Counted from the stretch's first letter, positions 1 to 8,880 are shown. The stretch is DNA of 64,000 bases from Zhengella sedimenti (GCF_046506625.1 NZ_JBKFFP010000010.1:1-64000), one strand, 5' to 3'. Program-made: numbers and translations. Notes: generated by a model not told the origin, from the sequence alone.

Positions 1-290
1 TTCATTCCGGTTGTTTCTGCTACGGGCACGCCCAACTGCGTCCTCGATGTGGCTGGTCTGACCGAAGGCCGATCTCGCTGCGCTCGGTCTCGCTCTCATC
101 CCCGCAACGGCTGGTCTCGACTTTCTTCCCCTGACGGCTTCGCCGCCATTCCGCGCGGATCAAGAAAGTCTCATCCTGCCGCCCTCCACTGACGTTCCGG
201 CCCGTTGGGTGCCGGTCGATCGCCTCCGGTCTGTCGACCGCCATCGAGGTCGCGGCGGTCGCGGCCCGAGAAATCAAAGGAATGAGACAA
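1..290. other. Left-edge stretch without a supported gene
   Basis: No reading frame here has convincing coding character. The open frames are rich in Arg and Ser, as expected from GC-rich non-coding DNA. The last bases carry the ribosome binding site AAAGGA (about 276-281) of the DUF736 gene. The stretch could hold the end of a gene that lies mostly outside the window, but I cannot name one. Confidence 0.5.
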
Positions 291-602
291 ATGGCTACCA
301 TCGGCACCTTCACCTCCACCGGCACCGGCTTCAACGGCGTCATCAAGACCCTCAACCTCAACGTCAAGGCCAAGCTGGTCCGCGTCGAGAACCCTTCCGA
401 CAAAGGTCCGCACTTTCGCATCTTCGCGGCAGCCAACGTCGAACTGGGCGCCGCCTGGCAGAAGACCTCCAACGAGGGCCGCGACTACCTTTCGGTCAAG
501 CTGGACGATCCGAGCTTCCCCGCTCCGATCTATGCCACCCTGGTTGAGGTGGAAAGCGAGGAAGGCCTTCAGCTGATCTGGTCCCGACCGAACCGGGACT
601 GA
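291..602 (+). CDS. DUF736 family protein
   Basis: A 103-residue protein beginning MATIGTFTSTG and containing the run FNGVIKTLNLNVKAK, typical of the DUF736 family, which is common on rhizobial plasmids and integrative elements. Its molecular role is not established. An ATG lies at 282, but AAAGGA abuts it directly and sits about 9 bases before the ATG at 291, so I choose 291. No signal peptide or membrane segment is visible. It is followed by a GC-rich hairpin and another small plasmid gene. The family call is firm; no function can be given. Confidence 0.85.
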   Translation: MATIGTFTSTGTGFNGVIKTLNLNVKAKLVRVENPSDKGPHFRIFAAANVELGAAWQKTSNEGRDYLSVKLDDPSFPAPIYATLVEVESEEGLQLIWSRPNRD

Positions 603-616
603 GGCTCCCGCCAGAG

Positions 617-638
617 GGCTCCGCCGCAAGGCGGGGCC
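617..638 (+). terminator. GC-rich hairpin after the DUF736 gene
   Basis: GGCTCCGCC at 617-625 pairs with GGCGGGGCC at 630-638 around a GCAA tetraloop, with one G-U pair. It starts 15 bases after the stop codon. No uridine tract follows (CTTCAG), so it may act as a 3' stabiliser or weak terminator. A similar hairpin follows the next gene. Confidence 0.45.
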
Positions 639-683
639 TTCAGCCTTCCACCGACGAGCAGCCACAACCGAAAGGAACCATAC

Positions 684-878
684 ATGACGACTACCAACCG
701 CGCCGAAGCGAAGGCCCTTCATCCTCAGGACATCGCCGTCTGGCCGGACGGAACATGGGCCGAACTCGGCGACGTCTGGAACGGCGAATACGGCTTCATG
801 TCCGACGACTACGAGGTCGTGCCGCTCGAGGACCATGCCCGTCTGAAGGCCCTCGGCATCGACGGAGAGGTGCTGTGA
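684..878 (+). CDS. Hypothetical 64-residue acidic protein
   Basis: A small protein starting MTTTNRAEAK with a good Shine-Dalgarno (GAAAGGAACC) upstream of the ATG. It is acidic, with Trp and Tyr clustered in the middle (WPDGTWAEL, WNGEYGFMSDDYEVV). I do not recognise the family. It lies between the DUF736 gene and the Fic module in the same direction, each unit being followed by a GC-rich hairpin, which suggests separately transcribed plasmid accessory genes. No membrane segment or catalytic motif is visible. Codon use and the ribosome binding site support a real gene. Confidence 0.6.
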   Translation: MTTTNRAEAKALHPQDIAVWPDGTWAELGDVWNGEYGFMSDDYEVVPLEDHARLKALGIDGEVL

Positions 879-902
879 CCGGCGCCACTGCACGCCCTCG
901 CC

Positions 903-917
903 GCCCCGGAGCGGGGC
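903..917 (+). terminator. GC-rich hairpin after the 64-residue gene
   Basis: GCCCCG (903-908) and CGGGGC (912-917) form a perfect six-pair stem around GAG, 24 bases after the stop codon, followed by CTTCTGCTTG. It resembles the hairpin at 617-638 in position and composition. A classical U-tract is missing. Confidence 0.4.
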
Positions 918-1036
918 CTTCTGCTTGACGCCACGGTCAAATGGAATGGCCAGCCTTAGCGGCGAAAGGACTGCCGAGACTGGCTTTCGAGCCGAATTTC
1001 GGCTATACAAAAGAGCAAGTTACAGGAGCCTGAAAC

Positions 1037-1327
1037 ATGACCGCAACGCTAATGGAAAGCCCCGTTGTCGCGGATCGAGCACACGCGTTGCGGCTTGCCA
1101 AACAGGTCATCAAGACCCTCGACCCGAAGCCGCTTGAGCCCATCGTCGCAGCGATGCTGACCGACGGCCACAAGGCCGCGCTTTCGGCAATGGCCGTGTC
1201 GCGAGATGAGCCGAACCTGTTCGAACAGTTCCTCGTCCTGTGTGAAGAGGCCGGGCGGTTGAGCGAAGCGGATTGCGATCAGCTGGGCGAAGCCTATGTC
1301 GAAGCGAGGCGTGCCCGTGCCGCTTGA
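1037..1327 (+). CDS. Probable small partner (antitoxin position) of the Fic-BID protein
   Basis: A 96-residue, mostly helical protein starting MTATLMESPV with AGGAG upstream (ttacaggagcc). Its stop codon overlaps the ATG of the downstream Fic gene (TGATG at 1325-1329), so the two are translationally coupled. In known Fic-BID modules such as VbhA-VbhT, a small upstream gene encodes an antitoxin that blocks the Fic site with a helix bearing [S/T]xxxE[G/N]. I searched for that motif and do not see a clean match. The antitoxin role is therefore inferred from gene order, size and coupling only. It could also be a chaperone or an unrelated small protein. Confidence 0.6.
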   Translation: MTATLMESPVVADRAHALRLAKQVIKTLDPKPLEPIVAAMLTDGHKAALSAMAVSRDEPNLFEQFLVLCEEAGRLSEADCDQLGEAYVEARRARAA

Positions 1328-2712
1328 TGAGTGACCCCTATCTTTACCCGGGCACAACAGTCCTCATCAATCATTTCAACATCAGGGATCAGGCCAAACT
1401 CGACAGCAAGGAGCGTCGGGAGACCCTGAAGACGTTGAAGGGTCTCTACGACAATCCGGTCAAGGGCGAATTCGACCTCGCGCACCTGCTGGAAATACAC
1501 CGGCGCGTCTTCGCGCCGGTGTATCCGTTCGCCGGCGAAATCCGCCGCATCGATATGGTCAAGGCCGAGGAGAAACTGGGCGGCGGCAGTGTCGAGTACG
1601 CGCCGTTCCATCTGGCGCGTCTCCAGGCCGAACACTGCCTGAAGCAACTCAATGCCCGCGACTGGTCGGGTCTCATGGACCTGTCGCGGCCGGAGGACAT
1701 GGCCTCATTTGCAGGCATGGTTGTCGACCTCTGGAAGGTCCATCCGTTCCGGGAAGGCAATACGCGCACGACCATGACCTTCATGCACCAGTTTGCGGCG
1801 GCCAAGGGGTTCGCGCTCGACCGTGAGTTGATCCGTACCAATGCTGAATATGTCCGCCATGCGCTGGTGGTCGGCACCCATGGCGAAACTCATTATCTGA
1901 CACGCATCCTGACCGACGCGCGCCAACGCGAACATGCGCGCGAGCAGAGCCAGGCGCGCATGGGGAACCAAAGCCGCACTGACATTGGACAGTCGGAGCG
2001 GGCTGTACTGCTTCCCGGCCGTACCCTTGCCCCGGAAGTTCTCAAGGCCGAGCTGCAAGAACGGATTGCCGCTTCCGAAAGCGCCACCGAGGCTATGAAA
2101 CGCCTTATCACCACGGCAAAGGCGGTATTTGCCGACCACGGGCCGGTGGTGGAAATTATCCGGAATGCCGCTCTTGAGGGCGAGATCGGCAATCGGCAGG
2201 TGATTTCGGAGTTGCGGGATGCTCCGGAGCGTTTCGGGCCGCTTGCCGGAAGGGACGCTATTCTTGCGAGCCGGCAGGAGCGGGAGGCACACCGGCAAGC
2301 GATCGCTGCAAAGCGCACGCTTCGCGGGATCGCCGAGAGTTACCTCAAGATCGTGTACGGAATCCGGCAGACGATGCAGCAGCAGCGTCATGATGAGGTG
2401 CGGCGGGCCAGCGTGGAGGTCCGGCGGCCAAGCGGCGAGCTCCTGAGCGCGATTGATAGGGGTGATGCGCTGTCGCCCGAGCTCAAGGTCGAGCTGCGGC
2501 AGACCACGAGCGCATTCGAGCGCCGTTTCGGCGATGATCTGGCCGCATTGCGCTCGGGCAAGAATCTCGGTCCACTTGCCACCAGGCACGGCGTCGACGA
2601 GAAACGGCTCGAGGAAGCGACAGGCGTACTGAAGGCGCTCGACCGAGCCCAGGCTCAGGAGTGCACCAGGGCACAATTACGGTCTCTCGATAGGCACGGC
2701 CCCACCCGATAA
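1327..2712 (+). CDS. Fic-domain AMP-transferase with C-terminal BID-like domain (VbhT-like)
   Basis: A 461-residue protein. Residues about 50-200 form a Fic domain with the flap FAGEIRR (about 68-74) and the active-site loop HPFREGNTRT at 139-148 (catalytic His139). The usual second Gly of HPFxxGNGR is Thr here. Fic enzymes transfer AMP, or related groups, from nucleotides to protein hydroxyls. After a charged linker, residues about 245-350 resemble the BID secretion domain of Bartonella effectors and rhizobial relaxases (run ERFGPLAGRDAILAS). TraA in this window carries the equivalent run DPEAFGAMRGKTGMFAS. I chose the ATG at 1327, which overlaps the upstream stop, over an in-frame codon at 1273. 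The arrangement suggests a toxin exported by the conjugation system. Fic is certain; the BID call rests on visual similarity. Confidence 0.85.
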   Translation: MSDPYLYPGTTVLINHFNIRDQAKLDSKERRETLKTLKGLYDNPVKGEFDLAHLLEIHRRVFAPVYPFAGEIRRIDMVKAEEKLGGGSVEYAPFHLARLQAEHCLKQLNARDWSGLMDLSRPEDMASFAGMVVDLWKVHPFREGNTRTTMTFMHQFAAAKGFALDRELIRTNAEYVRHALVVGTHGETHYLTRILTDARQREHAREQSQARMGNQSRTDIGQSERAVLLPGRTLAPEVLKAELQERIAASESATEAMKRLITTAKAVFADHGPVVEIIRNAALEGEIGNRQVISELRDAPERFGPLAGRDAILASRQEREAHRQAIAAKRTLRGIAESYLKIVYGIRQTMQQQRHDEVRRASVEVRRPSGELLSAIDRGDALSPELKVELRQTTSAFERRFGDDLAALRSGKNLGPLATRHGVDEKRLEEATGVLKALDRAQAQECTRAQLRSLDRHGPTR

Positions 2713-2989
2713 TCCCATGCCGTCTGGAACGTGGCATTCAGCTGTGCCGGCCGGCCCGCCGAGCGCGGTCGTTCAGCCCTCTTTGGACCTCCCCTTGTGG
2801 GGGACATCTGTCGTACGTTTTCTCGATCTGAACGAGCAGGCAGCGCCATGCGCCGTTTCTCCACAACCCAACCTTTGCGCTGCAGCTGAAGTCGACCGTT
2901 TGCGGACCAAGACAGCGGAGGATTACCGGAATTCCGTTCCATGACGCCGGACTCTAAGCTAAACCTCACCAGAGGGCGGGAGGACGAAG

Positions 2990-3853
2990 ATGATGGTGGG
3001 GTTAGATTTTGTCGCACTAGACGTAGAAACAGCGGATAGCAGCTTTCCAGAAAGTATCTGCCAAATGGGCTTCGTGATTGTTCGCGAAGGGCGCATCGTC
3101 GAGACTTTTACGCAGACCGTAAATACACATCATCGGTTCGGGTGGTGGCAACAAGCCAATTTGTCGATCACCGAAGAGGACATTGATCGAGCTCCGCCGT
3201 TTTCTGAGATCGCTCGATCGATTGCGCATCTGATGTGTGGGGCGGTCTTTAGTCATACACCCTATGACCGTTTCGCGGTCGGTCGCGCTTGCGACGCGTG
3301 CGGGCACAGCTTCGCAGAGACTACTTGGCTTGATAGTGCGCAAGTCGTGCGACGAGCATGGCCGGAAAAGTACGGGAAGACGGGGTACGGATTGAAGAAT
3401 GTCGCGGCCGATCTAGGCATTGAATTTCTGCACCATGACGCTGGCGAAGATGCGCGGGCTGTGGCGGAAATTGTCATTCGAGCGAGCCTAGAGTGCTCAC
3501 TAGATGTAGCCGGATGGGCAGAACGGGTCCGAAGACCAATCTTAGGCAATTCAAGCGCAAAAACCGACCTACGTCGGGACGGCAACATTGATGGACCGCT
3601 GTATGGCGAGGTTGTCGTCCTCACAGGGGGCTTCGATTTGCGGCAGGAAGAACAGGCCAATTTGGCCGCCTATGCAGGCTGCGAGGTGGAAAATAGCGTT
3701 ACCAAGAAAACGACGTTGGTCGTCGTGGGTGATGATCGTTTCGCGCGTGGGGAACGTTCCGGCAAGTGGAGAAGGGCCGAGGAATTGGCGGGCCAAGGCA
3801 TTCCTATTCGGGCCATGTCTGAATCCGATTTCCGCGCGCTCATTGCAGATTGA
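2990..3853 (+). CDS. DEDDh 3'-5' exonuclease fused to a BRCT domain
   Basis: A 287-residue protein. The N-terminal half is a DnaQ-like exonuclease: DVET (Asp11, Glu13), a middle Asp in HTPYDR (about 93) and HHDAGEDA (His149, Asp154) form the DEDDh metal site. Residues about 203-285 form a BRCT domain (GEVVVLTGGF, then TKKTTLVVVG), as in DNA ligase and some exonucleases, where it binds DNA ends or phosphoproteins. The start at 2990 follows GGAGGACGAAG; a second ATG is at 2993. It is transcribed towards the helicase and zinc-protein pair. A repair or anti-invader role is plausible but not shown. Confidence 0.85.
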   Translation: MMVGLDFVALDVETADSSFPESICQMGFVIVREGRIVETFTQTVNTHHRFGWWQQANLSITEEDIDRAPPFSEIARSIAHLMCGAVFSHTPYDRFAVGRACDACGHSFAETTWLDSAQVVRRAWPEKYGKTGYGLKNVAADLGIEFLHHDAGEDARAVAEIVIRASLECSLDVAGWAERVRRPILGNSSAKTDLRRDGNIDGPLYGEVVVLTGGFDLRQEEQANLAAYAGCEVENSVTKKTTLVVVGDDRFARGERSGKWRRAEELAGQGIPIRAMSESDFRALIAD

Positions 3854-4171
3854 ACGGCACACGCCTTCCGCAAGTCTTGAATCGGCGTGGGCGAGGAAGA
3901 GGACGACGGGGTTCAATGACCGCACGCCACCCCGAGCGGCCGTGCAGCGTCACGCTGGTGCTAAAATTTAGCGTACGAGCTCGGCGGTTTAATGGCCCAG
4001 AAGCTGACCTTTGACCGGTTCGGTGTTGACCTTCAGGTTCCGACTGATATCCGCCCCCTTTGGTCGGCGCTTAGAATCTGCCGGCCTGTGCCTGCTTCAC
4101 ACGATTGATCATACGCAGCGTGTCAGTATGACCGGCGTCGGCGGGAATACCGCGGCAACGGTTGACTCCAT
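3854..4171. other. Convergent intergenic stretch
   Basis: This separates the exonuclease gene (plus) from the zinc protein and helicase pair (minus). I see no open frame with coding character and no clear terminator. Confidence 0.5.
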
Positions 4172-4444
4172 TTAGCCCGAAGCGTCTACGGATGAGAGTT
4201 TCCTGATCTCGGCAAGGTCATCGTCTGTCTTGCGCAGAATGAGTTGGAAGCACGCATCGCACACACGCCGTTCAGTCGAATAGGCCTGCCCAAGCTTTGG
4301 AATCTCGATGCAGGTTGTTCCCATGACGAGGTCGTCGTGGCAGCGATAGCATTTGCTGAGGCGTTTGACGGGAGTCCGCTTGGGGCGGCCGTTCGTGCCT
4401 CCAATCAGCGAAGGCGTTGGCCCTCTAGGATTCGATTTTGTCAT
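4172..4444 (-). CDS. Small zinc-ribbon protein paired with the HTH-helicase
   Basis: A 90-residue basic protein starting MTKSNPRGPT, with two CxxC knuckles (CYRC and CDAC) about 30 residues apart, typical of a four-Cys zinc site. The N-terminal third is rich in Arg, Lys and Pro, as in nucleic-acid-binding tails. The gene overlaps the last 20 bases of the upstream helicase gene, so the two are coupled. An upstream in-frame ATG at 4477 would add 11 basic residues lying entirely within the helicase gene. I do not recognise a named family. It probably binds nucleic acid or the helicase. Confidence 0.65.
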   Translation of the reverse strand: MTKSNPRGPTPSLIGGTNGRPKRTPVKRLSKCYRCHDDLVMGTTCIEIPKLGQAYSTERRVCDACFQLILRKTDDDLAEIRKLSSVDASG

Positions 4445-6455
4445 ACTCCGCCTTCGCTTTGCGAACGCGCCTGACAAGCACTTGCAGCAGGTCGTCCAGG
4501 TTATCGAGGACAGAACGGAATTCTTCTGTTGTCGCCTGCTGCCTCTCTTTGCCCAGGCGTTTTTGCATTTCCTTGTTCACCATCATCAGCGCACAGATGT
4601 AGTTGTTCCTGCCGGTGAGCTTCAAGGATTTGTATTTGTAGACCATCTCATTGCCGGTCTGTTTAAGCTCAACATGATTCAGCAACACGTTTGCGAGGCG
4701 TTTAGCCTGCTCCTGCATGCGCTTCCTGGCCTCTTCCCACTCACGCTGTGGCTGGACCATGAAAGGTGCCGTGGCCGACCTCTTTCGCATTGGAGACTGC
4801 TGCGCGAGCCGAACCATTTCCTCAGCCTTGCTGTCGTCGAGGCCGAGGAGCTTCAAACGTTCCCGTAGGTCCGCGACGATCTGCGTGTCCTCGACCGACG
4901 TGAAATCTTCTTCCCACAAGGAATCGACGACCTCACCGTGGACGACGACCTGGTCGCCCGCACGAAGCCGCGCGCTACCGTCGAGCACCCCTTGCGGTAC
5001 CTCCGGTTCGTCGCCGCCAATGACCTTGTCCCAGAACGCCTGGTCGTCGTTCTCGAACTCCTTGAATTCCTTCAGGCGTGCGTCGAGGTTCATGCCCAGA
5101 TGGGTGACGATATGGCCGACATTGTCTGGATGACCCGGATCGTTCTGCACAACGACCCGCATTATGCGCCCGACAAACTGGATGTAGGGCGCCAATGACC
5201 GGAACGGGCGGAAGATCGCTGCAACGCTCAATTTGGGATGGTCGAACCCCTCGCCAAGCATCTGCACCTGGATGATACAATCGAGTGAGCCGTTGCGCAG
5301 TGCCGCAAGAATGGCCGCCTGCTCATCCTCCGTCTGCTTGCTATGGATAACGTCGGCGTTGAAGCCGCGCTCCTGATACAGCGAACGGATTTCCCGCGCA
5401 TGATTGATGGAGCACGCGACTGCGATGAGCTGGTGCTGCGTCCCGCTTTGTCTAAGCTCATCGAGCTTCTGCAAACTGCTATCGACGATGTGCTTGTTGC
5501 ACAGCCTAGCAAGCGCCACGCCGCGGCTGAACCATTCTTCCTCCTTGAGCTTCAGCACCTCGTCCAAGGTGTACGTTCGCCCGCCGGCGTCGGAAAATCC
5601 GAGCTCAATGGTCGACGGAGCGACGTAACTTGCCTTGAGGCGCTTGATATAGCCTTTCAGGGTGGCGTTGCGGAATGGATACCGGAACACCAATTCGCCA
5701 TCGAGTTCCTGGCGATCGCCCCGGAATGGGGTCGCCGTAAGCAGGATGACCTTGGCGTTTGGAAAACGCTCGATGACTTTCTGCCAGCTAGCGGCCGCGC
5801 TGTGGTGCGCCTCATCAACTATGATCATGTCGAAAAAGTCATCGGGAAACTGGGTCAGCCACTTATCGACGTTGGTCGCGAGCTGATGGACGTTCGTGAT
5901 GACGATATGGGACTTTGTTGCTATCGAGATGTTGCCGCTATCCAGCGTACATGCCAACGGACCAGACAACATCTGGTCAGCGCTGAGCACACCCGCTTTC
6001 CGCCAGAAGCATTTCTGCCGGTTTGTGATGTCCATCGCTTCGTAAAGCCCGTCCTTGATGGTGAGGTTGGGCGCGATAACAATGACCCTGCCCTCGGAGA
6101 GTCCAAACGGCAGGAGAGAAGCCAGGCCGGTCTTGCCGCATCCGACCGGAACCTGGAGGATCGCCTTATTCTTTCCCGCCCGGAAGAATTCATAAGTGCG
6201 CAGATAGCCTTCGCGCTGTGGGTCGCGGAGGTGGTCGTTCCCGTCGATGACGAATTCAGCGTCCAGGAAGAACGACTGCAGGGGGCGGGCGGTGCGTACC
6301 CACTGGTCGAGCCCGCTCTTTTCGAAGATCCATTTCTTGCCGATCTTCCGCGCCGGGATGCGGTTCTCGCGCGCCATCGCATACAGCGCGGTCTTGCCCA
6401 TTCCTAAGTAGATCGCGGTCTCTTCAAGAGAGAGCCAACCGTCAGTATCCGTCAT
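4425..6455 (-). CDS. SF2 helicase with N-terminal excisionase-type HTH domain
   Basis: A 676-residue protein. Residues about 5-55 (LSLEETAIYLGMGKTALYAM, ending EKSGLDQWV) match the MerR-like HTH_17 fold found in phage and ICE excisionases. A DEAD/DEAH-type superfamily 2 helicase follows: Walker A VPVGCGKT (about 101-108), Walker B DEAHHSAAA, motif III LLTATPFRGD and motif VI QFVGRIMRV. The C-terminal ~200 residues are charged and probably coiled. The core resembles type III restriction and UvrB-like helicases. Fusion of an excisionase-type DNA-binding domain to a helicase is unusual. The gene is coupled to the zinc-ribbon gene downstream. Defence is a reasonable guess; no nuclease or methylase is visible in the pair. 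Confidence 0.85.
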   Translation of the reverse strand: MTDTDGWLSLEETAIYLGMGKTALYAMARENRIPARKIGKKWIFEKSGLDQWVRTARPLQSFFLDAEFVIDGNDHLRDPQREGYLRTYEFFRAGKNKAILQVPVGCGKTGLASLLPFGLSEGRVIVIAPNLTIKDGLYEAMDITNRQKCFWRKAGVLSADQMLSGPLACTLDSGNISIATKSHIVITNVHQLATNVDKWLTQFPDDFFDMIIVDEAHHSAAASWQKVIERFPNAKVILLTATPFRGDRQELDGELVFRYPFRNATLKGYIKRLKASYVAPSTIELGFSDAGGRTYTLDEVLKLKEEEWFSRGVALARLCNKHIVDSSLQKLDELRQSGTQHQLIAVACSINHAREIRSLYQERGFNADVIHSKQTEDEQAAILAALRNGSLDCIIQVQMLGEGFDHPKLSVAAIFRPFRSLAPYIQFVGRIMRVVVQNDPGHPDNVGHIVTHLGMNLDARLKEFKEFENDDQAFWDKVIGGDEPEVPQGVLDGSARLRAGDQVVVHGEVVDSLWEEDFTSVEDTQIVADLRERLKLLGLDDSKAEEMVRLAQQSPMRKRSATAPFMVQPQREWEEARKRMQEQAKRLANVLLNHVELKQTGNEMVYKYKSLKLTGRNNYICALMMVNKEMQKRLGKERQQATTEEFRSVLDNLDDLLQVLVRRVRKAKAEYDKIES

Positions 6456-6948
6456 ACATCCTCACAATCTGATATCTAGCGATAGCAAACGACAGATAGA
6501 ATTGCAAAGGAAATCGGCGGTGGTAGTTGTCGCCCGCATTTGAAGGCGCCACAGTGGGTTTTAGCCTGGGCAGGAGCGCCACTTGTGCCCAACGCCTGGT
6601 TTCGAGCCCCCGGATGAGTGGCATTGGATCATGGGTCACGTTGCTGGCCGTTCGACAAAGGTCAGCAACTGTCCGAATGCCGAAATCCGAGTCCTTGCCG
6701 GGACCCAGCCACGTCGGTTTTTGTCGTGATGCTTGAATGATGATCCCCCTTCGTCAGCGAGAATAGTTGCGTGAACAGCCGCCCGTCATGCGGCCAAGGC
6801 ACAGAGTCCCGTGCCGTCCCTGTTTTCCACCCCGCCCAAGGCGGGGCGAAGCGAAGCGGAGCAGGCGAGGGGGCTGAACGCGCTTCCCACATTGCGCCGA
6901 AGAGAAGCCCCCGAGCTTGTGGTAAACGGGGGCGGGACGGCTGCCGTT
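6456..6948. other. 493-base stretch between helicase and traG, no gene seen
   Basis: Open frames here are short and Arg/Ser-rich, without homology I recognise. The last 200 bases are strongly GC-biased with many GGGG and GCGAAGC runs. The stretch contains the helicase promoter region (near 6456-6500) and the end of the traG unit. No clear terminator, repeat array or RNA gene is visible. Confidence 0.5.
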
Positions 6949-8880
6949 TCAGGATCCAGCTGCTCCCGTCTTCGGTTGGAAATTGCTCTTGCCGACGAGC
7001 GCCGCCATTTCCGGACGGCGGAAGTAGATGGCGCGACCGCAACGTAGCGGCGGATTACCGCCGGTGAGGATGATCTGCTCATCGGCGCGCATCTGGGTGA
7101 CTTCATGCGGCAGGATCAGCGGGCGTTGCGAGAGCTGTTGGGAGCGGGTGCGGGACGAACCCATGTCGCGCGAGGTGCGGCTGACGTGGTTCACCTCTAC
7201 CGTGGTCATCCCGCAGCGCTCGGAAATGTACTTCGCCGTTTCCGGATCATTGATCGCCGAGAACGACACCCAGGAAGCGGACTCGAACCATTTGCTGGTC
7301 GCGTCGCGCCCACCAAAGGCCTCCCGCATCTGCCCGAGCGACTGGAACAGCATCAGGAGTGTGATGCCATATTTGCGGCCGGCGTCGCGGGCGGTTTCGA
7401 CGATGCGCATGTAGCCGAGGCGGGCGGCCTCATCGAGCAGGAACAGGGCGCGCTCTTCGAGATCGCCATTGCGATTGTAGATCGCCTTGAGGAACGCTCC
7501 GATGACGACGCGAGCCATACCGGGGTGATTTTCCAAGGTAGACAGATCGACATTGATGAACACCGTCGTGCGCCCATTGGCGATGTCGTCCGTCCTGAAA
7601 GTGTTGCCCGACACGATGGCCGCGTAGCTGTCGTAGGAGAGCCAGTGCGTCTCCTTGGCGGCGGTCGCATAGACGCCGGAGAAGGTTTGCGGCGTCATGT
7701 TGATGAAGGGGGCGATGACCTCTTTGACGAACCGGGAGGTCGAGCTTTGATAAAGATCGGCGAGCTTTTCCTTGAGCGTTTCTTCCGGCTCGGCCAGTCG
7801 CGCGCGGACGATGCGCAGCGATCGTTCGCGCTTGGTATCGTCCGGATCGGACAGCATCACGTCGGCGATGACGCCGGTGATGAGCTGTTCGGCCGAGACG
7901 CGGAAGAAATCGTCGGCGCCGGAGGTGACGCGTGGTTTTTCCGACATCAGCCACGCCGCCACGGAGGCAATGTCTTCCTCCGGCGCATTGCCGAAGCGGC
8001 CGATCCAGTCGAGCACGTTGAACCCGATGTCGGGTCGTTTCGGATCGAGAATGAGCACGTCCTGACCATGCGCTTCGCGATGGGCGGCGACCATCGGCGC
8101 AATCTCGGTCGAGGGATCGAGGATGATCATCGAGCCCTTGAACTTGAGCGCCGTCGGCACGACCACGGAGGTGGTCTTGTAACCGCCGGAACCAGCAAAG
8201 ACGATGCCGTGCGTCGAGCCAAATCCGCAGTCGAAGCAGACGAGCGGTGATTTTCCGCCCTTGCCCCACGTCTCCTTGCGGCGCGGATCGAAGTTGACGC
8301 CGGCGACGGAATCCTCGTCGACGCGATAGCGCTCACCGATGACGATGCCACCGCTTTCGGGAAAGAGTCCTGCGATTGTGGCGCTGTCCATCCAATGGCT
8401 ATCGCCATGGATGGCGCGACGGCCGGAGAGCCGTTTCGGACCCGTCGCGCCAAAGACGGCATTGCCGCGCAGCGCAACCCGCAATCCGAACATGCCGGCG
8501 ACGAAGGCCGTCGCCGCGCCGCCGATAGTGTAAAGGTCAAGTAAGGAAAACAGCGTTCCTTGCGGCACCTGGCTGGCGAAATCGGACAGGCGTAGCGTCT
8601 CCGAAATGGCGGCGAACGCGGCGGCGGCAACCCCGCCGATCAGGACGCCGAGGCCGGCCGACTGAATGGCAAGTGAGCCCTTGGCGGCAAAGAGGAAAAT
8701 GACGCCGATCGCGGCCGCGGCGGCGTAGGGGACGACAAGGCCGCCGCGCCCGAGGGTCTGGTAGCTTTCCGGCGAAGTGCCGAAAGCGGCGAGCCAGGAC
8801 TCAATCCCCTGGAGCCCCAGAACGGCTCCCAACATCATCATCGCCGGTGCGGTCAGCAGCATCAGTTTCTTCGCTGTCAT
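6949..8880 (-). CDS. traG: Conjugal transfer coupling protein TraG (VirD4 family)
   Basis: A 643-residue type IV coupling protein. The N-terminus starting MTAKKLMLLT has several membrane segments (to about residue 135). The ATPase begins with a Walker A-like GSGGYKTTS, followed by ILDPSTE and, further on, FLLDEAARLG (Walker B) and the Gln-rich TraG signature LMLFQSLGQM. It docks the relaxosome to the mating pore and powers DNA export at the inner membrane. A longer frame reaches 8988, but the extra residues lie within traD; ATG 8880 gives the expected family length. It is the last gene of traC-traD-traG and overlaps traD by 80 bases. Confidence 0.93.
   Translation of the reverse strand: MTAKKLMLLTAPAMMMLGAVLGLQGIESWLAAFGTSPESYQTLGRGGLVVPYAAAAAIGVIFLFAAKGSLAIQSAGLGVLIGGVAAAAFAAISETLRLSDFASQVPQGTLFSLLDLYTIGGAATAFVAGMFGLRVALRGNAVFGATGPKRLSGRRAIHGDSHWMDSATIAGLFPESGGIVIGERYRVDEDSVAGVNFDPRRKETWGKGGKSPLVCFDCGFGSTHGIVFAGSGGYKTTSVVVPTALKFKGSMIILDPSTEIAPMVAAHREAHGQDVLILDPKRPDIGFNVLDWIGRFGNAPEEDIASVAAWLMSEKPRVTSGADDFFRVSAEQLITGVIADVMLSDPDDTKRERSLRIVRARLAEPEETLKEKLADLYQSSTSRFVKEVIAPFINMTPQTFSGVYATAAKETHWLSYDSYAAIVSGNTFRTDDIANGRTTVFINVDLSTLENHPGMARVVIGAFLKAIYNRNGDLEERALFLLDEAARLGYMRIVETARDAGRKYGITLLMLFQSLGQMREAFGGRDATSKWFESASWVSFSAINDPETAKYISERCGMTTVEVNHVSRTSRDMGSSRTRSQQLSQRPLILPHEVTQMRADEQIILTGGNPPLRCGRAIYFRRPEMAALVGKSNFQPKTGAAGS

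Noticed and set aside
171..1010. Long minus-strand frame across the left-edge genes
   Set aside because: It is the mirror of three plus-strand units with good ribosome binding sites and has no recognisable domain.
7105..8250. Long plus-strand frame opposite traG
   Set aside because: A GC-rich shadow frame: His/Arg/Asp-rich, no start signals, fully overlapped by the clear TraG sequence.
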